Part shown: in pieces, positions 42,294 through 53,943 of the stretch
How positions within the stretch are numbered: position 1 is the first letter of the stretch
Layout: the number at the start of each line of letters is the position of its first letter
Notes under the pieces: generated by a model
What the model was told of the DNA's origin: nothing
The model's input: the letters and a program-made list of their open reading frames with translations, nothing else
The model's database searches: none
Position numbers and translations under genes: made by a program
DNA from: DASPWV01 sp046726375
Lineage (GTDB): Bacteria; Acidobacteriota; Vicinamibacteria; Vicinamibacterales; UBA2999
Assembly (NCBI GenBank): GCA_046726375.1
Contig: JBKPAJ010000017.1
Location: 75,000 to 138,999, forward strand
Direction of reading: 5' to 3'
Length of the DNA stretch: 64,000 nt

Positions 42294-43943
42294 TTAGATC
42301 GTGAGCACCCAGTGATGCCCCATTTCGAGCGGCAAATCTTCCAATAATCGATCGACGAGCGCCGGACCGAATCGATTCAGAAACCACACGAAGCCCACCG
42401 CACGCTCCTGCGGCTGCCCATGCGGAAAGGTGAGCGCCTGGGTGCGATGAAATTGCCGCCTCAGCGTTTCGTCGCGACGTTTCGCGGCCTGAATCACCTT
42501 GTTATGCAGCGTCTTCAGATCGTGCTGCATGCGTCCCCGCGTCGACTGCACCGCGCCTTCCAGAGTGGGATCGATTTGTGGGACCGCTGTCGCCACGCTC
42601 GCCATGCGTTCCTCTATAGACGCCGCGACGCCCGTGATGGCCTGTTCCACCGTTGGCGGCAACTGATCCTGCAGCAACTGATTGAGCGCCGCTTCATCCT
42701 GCGGCTGCAATGCTTCGAACAGCCGCTGATATTTCGTAAGGAATCGTAATGTCGCGGAGTCGACCAGGGTGGCGGTGGCACGCTGATACATCAGCGGCAT
42801 GGGGACATGAAAGCGGGTGTAGATCTCTTTGAGCTGGCCAAGATACGCCAACTCATTGGGCCCCGCGACGTAACAGATTGTCGGAAACAGTGTGTCCTGC
42901 ACGATCGGGCGCAGGAGCACGTTTGGACTGAAGTGTTGTGGCGCCTCGTTCGCCTCGCGCACAAGCGCTGCGAGGGTGGTTTGCCGTTCGCCGACCGTCG
43001 CCTGCGTTCCGGAGACCCGGATCGCATGTCGGCCATCGTTCAGATAGAAGAGGGCGACGGCGCCGTCGTGCGGCGTGACCTGCGAGTGATAGCCGGCGGC
43101 GACCAGGGCATTTCCAGCCTTTTCGGCCAACCGCGCCGTTTCTGCCGGCGTGGACAGCTCGCGCGTGAAGATCTCGCGGGCGATCGGTTTCGCGGCGGGA
43201 TCAGAAGAATCGAACACGACCAGTCCACGGTCCCCTAGAACGGCCTCGAGCCACCTGCCGAAGGCCTCCGCCATTCCCACGCCCGGACGGTACGCGCGTT
43301 GAAGCGACTCGATCAGCGCCGCGCGAAACTCGGTGTCCGGCAGCCCCGCGCGAAGCTCGTCGAGCGCGCGCGAAATACTGTCGTCGAGCGTGAGGCGGCC
43401 AATGGGCAAGGCGCCAGCGCCCTTCAAATCGCGAAGCGCGACGGTCCGCGGCTCGAGCTCCGCGTTGAGAACCGTAGTGCTGCTCACCTCGGGCCAGTCG
43501 TGATCGTCGGCGTCGATCCAGAACACGGGTACAACCTGCACGCCGTGCGCGCGCTGAATCTCGTGCGCGAGCTTCATCGCGGTGAGCGCTTTGAGCAGTG
43601 TGAAAAGCGGTCCGCCAAAGAGGCCGGCCTGCTGGCCGGTGATGATCACGACGGTGCGGGGATCCGCCAGGTGTGCAGCTTCGGCGCGCGCGGCCGCGGG
43701 CGCCTGACGCCGCTCCTGTTGCGCGGCAACAACCCGCGCGATCGCGTCGGGCGAGCCGCCGTGTCCGTGGCAACGGCGAATCGCGTCGGCCCACGCTTGC
43801 GGACTGGCCGGATCACCCGCGAAGTACGGGGCAACGCGGTCATACGCGAAGGCGTAATCGGCGGCGAGGCGTCGAATCCAGGGAAAGCGGCGGATGTCGA
43901 CTGCGAGCGCTGTAGCAGTCGCGGACGTGCTGTCGGAATGCAC
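42294..43943 (-). CDS. bshC: Bacillithiol biosynthesis cysteine-adding enzyme BshC
   Basis: 549 residues, usual length. Rossmann-type signatures TVVIITGQQAGLFGGPLFTL, VPVFWIDADDHDWPE and SPNVLLRPIVQDTLFPT are diagnostic; the C-terminal long coiled coil (MQHDLKTLHNKVIQAAKRRDE) is also present. BshC adds cysteine to GlcN-malate in the last step of bacillithiol synthesis. bshA and bshB are not in the window. It starts with GTG and directly abuts the PBP gene. Confidence 0.92.
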   Translation of the reverse strand: MHSDSTSATATALAVDIRRFPWIRRLAADYAFAYDRVAPYFAGDPASPQAWADAIRRCHGHGGSPDAIARVVAAQQERRQAPAAARAEAAHLADPRTVVIITGQQAGLFGGPLFTLLKALTAMKLAHEIQRAHGVQVVPVFWIDADDHDWPEVSSTTVLNAELEPRTVALRDLKGAGALPIGRLTLDDSISRALDELRAGLPDTEFRAALIESLQRAYRPGVGMAEAFGRWLEAVLGDRGLVVFDSSDPAAKPIAREIFTRELSTPAETARLAEKAGNALVAAGYHSQVTPHDGAVALFYLNDGRHAIRVSGTQATVGERQTTLAALVREANEAPQHFSPNVLLRPIVQDTLFPTICYVAGPNELAYLGQLKEIYTRFHVPMPLMYQRATATLVDSATLRFLTKYQRLFEALQPQDEAALNQLLQDQLPPTVEQAITGVAASIEERMASVATAVPQIDPTLEGAVQSTRGRMQHDLKTLHNKVIQAAKRRDETLRRQFHRTQALTFPHGQPQERAVGFVWFLNRFGPALVDRLLEDLPLEMGHHWVLTI

Positions 43944-44154
43944 CGGTGGCCTACTGTCTCAGACGCTCGCGGACACTGTCAAGTTACAGAGCCGACACGC
44001 GTTAGCTGACCTGTGGCGAATGAAATTGCATGGTAAGATCGCCGCCACCGGTGTCCGGGCAAGGTTCACGCACCCGCGGTCCATTGCCGTCACAGGTTCG
44101 ACACCGCTCGAACCGTTCCACTCGATTCTTCGTCCCAGGAGGTCACGCGTCGGA

Positions 44155-45294
44155 ATGAACGCGATTCTCGCTCTCGAAGACGGTACGTCGTACAGAGGCG
44201 TTTCAGCCGGTGCGCCCGGTGAAACATCAGGCGAAGTCGTGTTCAACACGAGCATGACAGGCTATCAGGAAGTTCTGACCGACCCGTCGTACGCGGGACA
44301 AATCGTCACGATGACAGCGCCGCAGATCGGCAACTACGGCATTGCGGCGGCGGACGAGGAGTCGGGAGCGCCGAAGGTTGCGGGCTTCGTCATGCGCGAC
44401 CCGTCGCCGATTGCGAGCAACTGGCGATCGCAGGGGACGCTGCGCGACTATCTCACGCGGCATGGCATCGTGGCGATCGGCGACGTCGACACCCGCGCGC
44501 TCACGCGCAAGCTCCGCTCTGCAGGCGTGATGCGGGGCGTCATCGCTACAGGGGCAGCGCTCGATTCCGACTGGCTGGTCGCCAAAGCCCGCGCGATTCC
44601 GCGGATGGAAGGCGCCGACCTCGTGCGCGACGTGACCTGCGCCACCGCGTACGACTACAAGCTGACACTCGCCGACACCGTCGCGGAGGCGACCTTCGGG
44701 GTCATGCCGCAGAAGCGCGCGAAGCGGCCGCTGCGCGTGGCGGCCTACGACTACGGCATCAAGCTCAATATTCTTCGCCGCCTGGCTGCGCACGGCTGCG
44801 ACGTGCGCGTGTTTCCGGCGTCCACGCCCGCGGCCGATCTACTCGTGTGGGAACCGGATGGCATCTTCCTCAGCAACGGTCCTGGCGATCCGGCCGCGGT
44901 GACCTACGCGATCGACAACGTGCGCACGCTCGTCGACAACGCCGCGCGTCCCATCTTCGGCATCTGTCTCGGCCATCAACTGCTTGGCCTCGCGTTGGGC
45001 GCCGAAACCTACAAGTTGAAATTCGGGCACCGCGGTGCCAATCATCCCGTCAAGCAGCTCGATAACAGCAAAATCGAAATCACATCGCAGAACCACGGCT
45101 TTGCGGTCGATCCCGATTCCTTGCCGGCCAATGTGCGCGTGACGCATCTCAATCTCTACGACGGTACGGTTGAAGGGTTGAGCCACGTGCACAAACCCAT
45201 CTACTCGGTGCAGTACCATCCCGAGGCGTCGCCCGGTCCCCACGACGCCGACTACTTGTTCCAGCAGTTCATCGAGGAGATGGAAAAGCGATGA
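44155..45294 (+). CDS. carA: Carbamoyl-phosphate synthase small subunit
   Basis: 379-residue glutaminase subunit. ATG 44155 follows a strong AGGAGG (44137-44142); longer in-frame versions run into the divergent bshC promoter area. LEDGTSYRGVSAGAPGETSG and EVVFNTSMTGYQEVLTDPSY mark the N-terminal domain; the class I amidotransferase triad includes Cys about 270 in FGICLGHQLLG and a late HPEASPGP. Supplies NH3 to CarB for pyrimidine and arginine synthesis. Confidence 0.96.
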   Translation: MNAILALEDGTSYRGVSAGAPGETSGEVVFNTSMTGYQEVLTDPSYAGQIVTMTAPQIGNYGIAAADEESGAPKVAGFVMRDPSPIASNWRSQGTLRDYLTRHGIVAIGDVDTRALTRKLRSAGVMRGVIATGAALDSDWLVAKARAIPRMEGADLVRDVTCATAYDYKLTLADTVAEATFGVMPQKRAKRPLRVAAYDYGIKLNILRRLAAHGCDVRVFPASTPAADLLVWEPDGIFLSNGPGDPAAVTYAIDNVRTLVDNAARPIFGICLGHQLLGLALGAETYKLKFGHRGANHPVKQLDNSKIEITSQNHGFAVDPDSLPANVRVTHLNLYDGTVEGLSHVHKPIYSVQYHPEASPGPHDADYLFQQFIEEMEKR

Positions 45295-45327
45295 CCGCGC
45301 TCGACGTTCGGCTGTCAGCTTACGGCA

Positions 45328-48600
<3,273 letters not shown>

Positions 48601-48917
48601 CGGCGCGCCTTGGTCGTGCCGCTCACTGTCGACATCGACGGTCGAGGGTCGTCAGTCCACGGTCCTTCCAGGTATTTCATGTAGTGGCGGACCTTTCCTG
48701 GCCTGAGCGACCCACCACCCACGACGTCGCCGGACGATGCGGATGGCGAGCATCGCGCAGCGTCGCCGCGTTCGCGTACTCCCCGGCGTCGTGCTGTCGT
48801 GCGCAAGAACTGCAACGCACGGCGCTCGGTCGGCGCGCAGATTCTGCGAATCTGACCCACCCTCCGTGAAGTTTTCCTCGAAATCTCTGATGCGCCGTTC
48901 CTTGCACTGGGAAGCGC
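48601..48917. repeat. 317-bp gap with a repeat and no recognised gene
   Basis: About 48614-48660 has GTCGAC/GGTCG simple words. 48678-48712 holds a copy of the GTAGTGGCGGACCTTTCCTGG / CCTGAGCGAC repeat that recurs at 57990-58050. The rest, to the ATG of comEC, shows no open frame with plausible signals and no clear promoter. Confidence 0.5.
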
Positions 48918-51437
48918 ATGCCTTATCTCTCCCTCGGCTTCACGAGTGCCCTCGTCGCCGGCCTCGCATGCGGCGTGCTGTTCGATTCTGCTCCGGCCTG
49001 GCTGCTCTCGCTCGCGCTCGCGACGTCGTGGGTCGGGGCGCTCATTGCGTTTCACTGTGCGTGGCCGCGCACGCAGCTGACCGGCCTCGCCGCCGCCACT
49101 ATTTGCGCGGGATGGTTACTCGGATCGTCGGCTGTCGATCGCGCGCTCAATCCCTCCCTGCGGGTGCTGCTCGAGCAACGCTTCGGCGGGTTTGCGATGA
49201 GCGCCGCCGCCGACACGCGGCTCGATGAGCCCATCGTTGTCGAAGGACGTCTTCGCACCGATGCCGCGCCAACCGCAACGGGCGTTGTCCTCCGCATGGA
49301 CGTTGACCACGTGTGGCTCGGACTCTGTCCCGAGCCGGCATATGGCGGCGTATCCATCACCGTCGTCGGCGCGCTGAGCGCCAACGAGCTCACGCGCTGG
49401 ACTGCCGGTCGTACTGTTCGGGCGCCCGCACTGCTAAGGCGGCCCGCGCGGTATCTCGATTGGGGCTTGCCCGATCAGGAGCGAGCGATGGCCCGCCGCG
49501 GCGTGACATTGGTTGGCACGGTCAAAAGCGCCTCGCTCGTGGAGACGATCGCGCGCGGCTGGTGGTGGGAAGAGGCCGCCGCCGCCGTGCGCGCCGCCAC
49601 GCGTTCCGCAACTGGCGCCCAAGTGCTGCCGCGCTCGGCGCAGGCCGCGGCTATCGCCACGGCCCTGCTCATTGGAGATCGTGCGGCGATCGATGAGGAG
49701 ACTGAACGGCGGCTGCAGGAAGCCGGCACGTATCACGTGATCGCGATCTCCGGTGGCAACATCGCGATTCTCGCTGGTTTATCGCTCGGCATTCTCGGCT
49801 GGCTCGGCCTGCGCGGACGAGTCGCGGCGGTCGTCACAATCGCCCTGCTCAGTTGCTATGCCATCGTGGCCAGCGGCGGCGCGTCGGTCGCGCGCGCGAC
49901 GACCATGGCCGGAATCTACTTGGCTGTGCGGCTGATCGATCAGCGGACAGCTGCCGCCAACGCGATTGCGTTGAGTGCCGCGGCGTTGTTGCTCACCAAT
50001 CCACTCACGATGTTCGACGTGGGCTTCTGGCTCACGTTCGGCGCGACGAGCGCGATTCTCGTGGGCGTGTCGCGGGTGCAGATGCCGCAGCAGCGATGGA
50101 CGGGTGCGGTGTTCGCGCTGTTTCTATCCTCCGTTTGTGCAGAGTTGGCGCTCGCTCCGATCGGCGCGACGATCTTTCAGCGTGTGACCGTCGCCGGCCT
50201 GGTCCTCAACTTCGCCGCGATTCCGTGCATGACGATCGTGCAGCTTGCCGCGATGGTGCTGGTGGTGCTGCATGTGATCGGGATCACGGCTGCTGCGTCG
50301 TGGATGGGCGTGGTGGTGGTGCAGGCCACAGGTGGACTGATCGGCAGCACGCGGCTCCTCGACAGTGCGCCTTGGCTCACCTGGCGCGTTCCCTCGGCGT
50401 CGGCTGTCGTGTTGTCGCTGTATTACGCGGCGTTGCTCTTGTGGTGGTGGACATCGCGGTCGAGCGTGCCATTGCGATCTCATCTCGCCCGCGTGTCGAT
50501 GGCACTCGCCGCCGGTCTGTTTCTTTGGATCGTCGTCGCTCCGGCGGCACGCGTCAGGGCACACGGCGATGGGCGCCTGCACCTGGCGCTGATCGATGTC
50601 GGGCAAGGCGACGCGATGCTCGTGATGTTTCCCAACGGCCGCTCGCTGGTCGTCGACACCGGCGGCGTCACGGTCAAGGGCGACTTCGATATCGGCGATC
50701 GCGTGCTCGGACCGACGCTGCGGGCGCGTCAGTTGCTGCGTCTCGACTACCTCGTCGTGACGCACGGCGATCCCGATCACATCGGCGGCTCGCGCGCGAT
50801 GGTGCGCGACTTTCAGCCGCGCGAAGTGTGGTGGGGCGTGCCGGTCGCCAACCACGAACCGACCGCGCAGGTTCGCGCCCAAGCCGAGCGCGCACGCGCC
50901 GGCTGGCGGACGCTGCAACGCGGGGACCGCTTCGAGCTCGGCGGCGTCGAGCTGCGCGTCCACCATCCGCCTCCGCCCGACTGGGAGCGTCAAAAGGTTC
51001 GCAACAACGACTCGCTGGTTCTCGAGCTGCGCTACGGTCAGATCTCGATGCTGTTGACCGGCGATATCGAGAGGGAAGTGGAGCAGGAGCTCCTCGCGTC
51101 CCTCGACCTCTTGCCCACTGTCGTTCTCAAGGTTCCGCACCACGGCAGCGGCACGTCCAGCTCGCCGGAATTTGTGCAGCGCCTGAAGCCGGCGGTCGCA
51201 TTGATCGGCGTCGGTCGCGCGAACCCGTACGGCCATCCGGTGCCGTCAGTGCTCGAGCGGTATCACGAGCAAGGCACAGAGATTTTCCGCACCGATCAGG
51301 ACGGCGAAATCGAACTGACGACGGACGGTGGAGGCGTGGAGGTGCGCACGTTCACCGGACGCACGTGGAGAAAAGATAGCCACGAAGGCACGAAGGGCGC
51401 GAAGGAAGAGCACGAAGGGAAAGGCGGTGGGCGATGA
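48918..51437 (+). CDS. comEC: ComEC/Rec2 DNA-uptake channel with MBL domain
   Basis: 839 residues. N-terminal DUF4131-type region with two or three TMs, OB-like segment, the competence domain (IAISGGNIAILAGLSLGIL, SCYAIVASGGASVARATTM) with many TMs, and a C-terminal metallo-beta-lactamase domain (DVGQGDAMLVMFPNGRSLVVD, THGDPDHIGG, VPHHGSGTSSS). Takes single-stranded DNA through the inner membrane. The last about 22 residues (from KDSHEGTKGAKEEHEG) are encoded by an inserted repeat, not by ancestral sequence. Confidence 0.93.
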   Translation: MPYLSLGFTSALVAGLACGVLFDSAPAWLLSLALATSWVGALIAFHCAWPRTQLTGLAAATICAGWLLGSSAVDRALNPSLRVLLEQRFGGFAMSAAADTRLDEPIVVEGRLRTDAAPTATGVVLRMDVDHVWLGLCPEPAYGGVSITVVGALSANELTRWTAGRTVRAPALLRRPARYLDWGLPDQERAMARRGVTLVGTVKSASLVETIARGWWWEEAAAAVRAATRSATGAQVLPRSAQAAAIATALLIGDRAAIDEETERRLQEAGTYHVIAISGGNIAILAGLSLGILGWLGLRGRVAAVVTIALLSCYAIVASGGASVARATTMAGIYLAVRLIDQRTAAANAIALSAAALLLTNPLTMFDVGFWLTFGATSAILVGVSRVQMPQQRWTGAVFALFLSSVCAELALAPIGATIFQRVTVAGLVLNFAAIPCMTIVQLAAMVLVVLHVIGITAAASWMGVVVVQATGGLIGSTRLLDSAPWLTWRVPSASAVVLSLYYAALLLWWWTSRSSVPLRSHLARVSMALAAGLFLWIVVAPAARVRAHGDGRLHLALIDVGQGDAMLVMFPNGRSLVVDTGGVTVKGDFDIGDRVLGPTLRARQLLRLDYLVVTHGDPDHIGGSRAMVRDFQPREVWWGVPVANHEPTAQVRAQAERARAGWRTLQRGDRFELGGVELRVHHPPPPDWERQKVRNNDSLVLELRYGQISMLLTGDIEREVEQELLASLDLLPTVVLKVPHHGSGTSSSPEFVQRLKPAVALIGVGRANPYGHPVPSVLERYHEQGTEIFRTDQDGEIELTTDGGGVEVRTFTGRTWRKDSHEGTKGAKEEHEGKGGGR
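51371..51406 (+). repeat. Left 36-bp inverted repeat of the GxxExxY cassette
   Basis: Begins AAAAGATAGCCACGAAGGC. It is the inverse of 51908-51943 with 33 of 36 positions identical. It lies inside the comEC frame. Confidence 0.9.
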
Positions 51438-51832
51438 GACTTCGTGTCGTCTCACCCTTGCCGGACGCGCTGGAGCGAATCATCGCCAGGATCATCGGCT
51501 GCGCGATCGAAGTGCATCGCCGCTTAGGGCCAGGGTTGTCAGAAGGCCTCTACGAGGATGCGCTGACGATCGAGCTCGAGTTTCAAGGTCTGAAGTTCGA
51601 TCGCCAACGTGAAATCATCGTTCATTACCGCGATAAACCCTTACGGCCGCAGCGCGTCGATCTCGTCGTCGAGGGCCAAGTGGTTGTGGAAATCAAGGCT
51701 GTCGAGCAGCTTCACTCGATTCACCGCGCCCAATTGCTGTCGTACGTCAGATCCGCGGGTCTTCAGGTGGGCCTGTTGATCAATTTCAATGGCGAGACGA
51801 TCAAGGGGAACGTGAAACGGGTGGTTGCCTGA
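51434..51832 (+). CDS. GxxExxY protein (PD-(D/E)xK-like fold)
   Basis: 132 residues. LGPGLSEGLYEDALTIEL carries the GxxExxY motif (Gly-Leu-Ser-Glu-Gly-Leu-Tyr). RVDLVVEGQVVVEIKAVEQL gives an Asp ... Glu-x-Lys arrangement, and the C-terminal HRAQLLSYVRSAGLQVGLLINFN is the standard end. The family is small, of unknown function, and resembles restriction-type nuclease folds. ATG overlaps the comEC stop (ATGA). The gene lies within a 573-bp unit bounded by inverted repeats. Confidence 0.9.
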   Translation: MRLRVVSPLPDALERIIARIIGCAIEVHRRLGPGLSEGLYEDALTIELEFQGLKFDRQREIIVHYRDKPLRPQRVDLVVEGQVVVEIKAVEQLHSIHRAQLLSYVRSAGLQVGLLINFNGETIKGNVKRVVA

Positions 51833-51907
51833 AGCATCGCACGTCACCGGCCGCGAAGCGGCGGTGAGCCGGGCGACGTTGCGCGGCTGGTCGACTCCTC
51901 CGTGCCG

Positions 51908-51943
51908 TCCTCCGCGGCCTTCGTGCCTTCGTGGCGATCTTTT
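51908..51943 (-). repeat. Right 36-bp inverted repeat of the GxxExxY cassette
   Basis: Reverse complement begins AAAAGATCGCCACGAAGGC. Its outer end provides two bases of the mazG stop codon (51942-51944). No target-site duplication was found outside the two repeats. Confidence 0.9.
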
Positions 51944-52769
51944 ACGGTGCGGCTATTTTGACGGTTTGCCAGAATGCTTCTAATTCCTGGAGCGTCAGTT
52001 CACGCAGCTGCTTGCCTTCGCCTTTAATCCTCGTTTCCATCGCCGTGAACCGCATCTGAAACTTGTCGTTCGCCCGCCGCAGCGCTGCCTCGGGTTCGAT
52101 GCCCATCTTTCGCGCGAGGTTGGCCAACGCGAAGAACAGGTCGCCCATCTCTTCCTCGACATGCGCCGCGTCAACGGTCCGTTTGGTCGCGGCCTCGCGG
52201 AGCTCCGCGACTTCCTCTTCGATTTTCTCGAGCACGTCCGTCGCTTTCTCCCAATCGAAGCCAACGGCGGCGGCGCGGGCGCTGAGTTCGTACGCGCGCA
52301 GCAGCGCGGGCAACGTCTTCGGCACGCCGCTCAGAATCGTCTTCTCCGGCCGCGCCGCGTCCTTGCGTTCGCGTGCTTTCAGATCCTGCCATTTTTCGAC
52401 CACTTCGATGGCCGTCATGCGTTCGCGCGCCTCGGCGAGCGGGACACCATCACGCGTGAAGACGTGCGGGTGGCGGCCAATCAGCTTATCGACGATCGCC
52501 TGCACCGCGTCGCCGATCGTGAAGCGCCCACTTTCCTCGGCGATTTGCGCCAGAAACACGGCTTCGTAGAGGAAATCGCCGAGCTCCTCCTCGAGCGCAT
52601 CCACGTCGCCGCGGTCGAGCGCGTCGAGCAATTCGTAGGTCTCCTCGAGCACGAACGGGCGCAACGAGCTGAGCGTCTGCTCGCGGTCCCATGGGCAGCC
52701 GTGCGGACTTCGCAGCGTGCGCATCACTTGCACGAGCCGGTCGAAGCGGGCGCCGGCGGTCTCTTCCAT
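51942..52769 (-). CDS. mazG: Nucleoside triphosphate pyrophosphohydrolase MazG
   Basis: 275 residues, two tandem MazG domains: the first with LRSPHGCPWDREQTLSSL and EEELGDFLYEAVFLAQIAEE, the second with EEMGDLFFALANLARKMG. The Glu/Asp sets bind Mg2+. Cleaves NTPs to NMPs and may clear aberrant nucleotides. Divergent from DUF1844 with a 23-bp gap. The C-terminus ends at the GxxExxY cassette. Confidence 0.93.
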   Translation of the reverse strand: MEETAGARFDRLVQVMRTLRSPHGCPWDREQTLSSLRPFVLEETYELLDALDRGDVDALEEELGDFLYEAVFLAQIAEESGRFTIGDAVQAIVDKLIGRHPHVFTRDGVPLAEARERMTAIEVVEKWQDLKARERKDAARPEKTILSGVPKTLPALLRAYELSARAAAVGFDWEKATDVLEKIEEEVAELREAATKRTVDAAHVEEEMGDLFFALANLARKMGIEPEAALRRANDKFQMRFTAMETRIKGEGKQLRELTLQELEAFWQTVKIAAP

Positions 52770-52780
52770 GCGATGGATCG

Positions 52781-52786
52781 TATACT
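52781..52786 (+). promoter_or_regulatory. -10 TATACT six bases before the DUF1844 start
   Basis: TATACT-N6-GTG (52793). No Shine-Dalgarno between. Lies in the 23-bp gap to the divergent mazG. Confidence 0.5.
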
Positions 52787-52792
52787 GGCGGC

Positions 52793-53083
52793 GTGAGTGA
52801 AGAGAACGAACGCCACAAGGTCAGCTTTGTCGCCTTCGTGTTGTCGCTCGCCAGCAACGCGGCTGTGCATTTCGGCGATTTGCCCGATCCGATCACCAAC
52901 GAAAAGCGGCCCGCCGATCTCGAGGCGGCGGCACAGTTAATCGACTTGCTGGCGATGCTCGAAGAGAAGACGCGCGGAAACCTGACCGCCGAAGAGCGCC
53001 AATTGCTGGATCAGGTGATCTTCGAGCTCCGGATGCGCTACGTCGACGCCAAGAAGCAGCAAAGCCCGATCATCCAGCCTTGA
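52793..53083 (+). CDS. DUF1844 protein
   Basis: 96 residues from GTG 52793; longer in-frame starts overlap mazG. VSFVAFVLSLASNAAVHFGDLPDP and LIDLLAMLEEKTRGNLTAEERQLLDQVIFELRMRYVD (quoted in parts) are the DUF1844 pattern, found mostly in Acidobacteria, Deltaproteobacteria and Planctomycetes. Function unknown. The stop overlaps the TTG start of the MBL gene (TTGA). Confidence 0.85.
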   Translation: MSEENERHKVSFVAFVLSLASNAAVHFGDLPDPITNEKRPADLEAAAQLIDLLAMLEEKTRGNLTAEERQLLDQVIFELRMRYVDAKKQQSPIIQP

Positions 53084-53886
53084 ATCCTTCGTCTGCAACC
53101 GGGGCACGTTCCGCCTGCGTTACCTTTCTTGGCACCGGCACGTCCCATGGTGTGCCGATGATCGGCTGCACGTGCGATACCTGCCGCTCGAGCGACCCGC
53201 ACGATCGTCGCCTGCGGCCCTCTATTCACATTGCGGTGCGCAGCGGGCCATCGGTGCTGGTCGATACCGCGACCGACTTGCGTCAACAGGCGCTCACGCA
53301 CGGTCTCACACGCATCGATGCGATTCTGTTTACTCACAGTCACGCCGATCACGTGATGGGACTTGACGAAATCCGGCGATTCAACATGCTTCAGCGCAGC
53401 TCGATTCCCGCCTACGCCGACGAGCGCACGTCCAAAGACCTGCGCCGCACGTTCAGTTACATCTTCGATCCGCCCGCCGAGCCAGGCGGCGGCATTCCGC
53501 AAATCGAGCTGCGGTTGATCCGCGACGGCTTTGCCATCGACAATCTCGCGGTGACGCCCGTGCCGATTATGCACGGCGCGCGGCCGATCCTCGGCTTCCG
53601 CTTCGGATCGTTTGCCTATCTGACCGACTGCAGTGCGATTCCTGAAAGTTCGTTCGGGCTGCTGAATGGAGTCAATGTCCTGGTGCTCGACGCGCTGCGC
53701 CATCGCCCGCATCCGACCCATTTCAGCGTCGCCGAGGCGCTCGCGATCGTGGAACGGATTGGACCTCGAGAGACCTACTTCACCCACATGTGCCACGACC
53801 TCCCGCACGCGGCGACCAATCGATCGCTGCCGACCGGTGTCGCGCTCGCGTACGACGGCCTGACGCTCGACGTCGAGGTCGGGTAG
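53080..53886 (+). CDS. MBL-fold hydrolase (PhnP-like)
   Basis: 268 residues from TTG 53080, overlapping the DUF1844 stop. VTFLGTGTSHGVPMIGCTCDTC is the PhnP/YycJ-like start with a three-Cys zinc site; the MBL motif THSHADHVMGLDE, a later MHGARPILGFRF, TDCSAIPE and THMCHDLPH complete both metal sites. Such enzymes cleave cyclic phosphodiesters (PhnP: ribosyl 1,2-cyclic phosphate). No phn genes nearby, so a specific role is open. Confidence 0.88.
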   Translation: MNPSSATGARSACVTFLGTGTSHGVPMIGCTCDTCRSSDPHDRRLRPSIHIAVRSGPSVLVDTATDLRQQALTHGLTRIDAILFTHSHADHVMGLDEIRRFNMLQRSSIPAYADERTSKDLRRTFSYIFDPPAEPGGGIPQIELRLIRDGFAIDNLAVTPVPIMHGARPILGFRFGSFAYLTDCSAIPESSFGLLNGVNVLVLDALRHRPHPTHFSVAEALAIVERIGPRETYFTHMCHDLPHAATNRSLPTGVALAYDGLTLDVEVG

Positions 53887-53890
53887 CGTG

Positions 53891-53918
53891 TCCTCAGCGA
53901 GCGCAGCGAGTCGAAGGG
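53891..53918. repeat. GAGCGCAGCGAGTCGAAGG repeat
   Basis: Single copy of a word also present, diverged, at 58012-58046 (GAGCGACTCGCGCTTCG...GTCGAAGG). Sits between MBL and ribF. Confidence 0.55.
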
Positions 53919-53923
53919 ACTGA

Positions 53924-53929
53924 TAAAAT
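53924..53929 (+). promoter_or_regulatory. -10 TAAAAT before ribF
   Basis: GATAAAAT with TAAAAT 14 nt ahead of ATG 53944; leader of about 7-8 nt and no obvious ribosome site. Confidence 0.4.
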
Positions 53930-53943
53930 CCTCAGGTTTCAGC

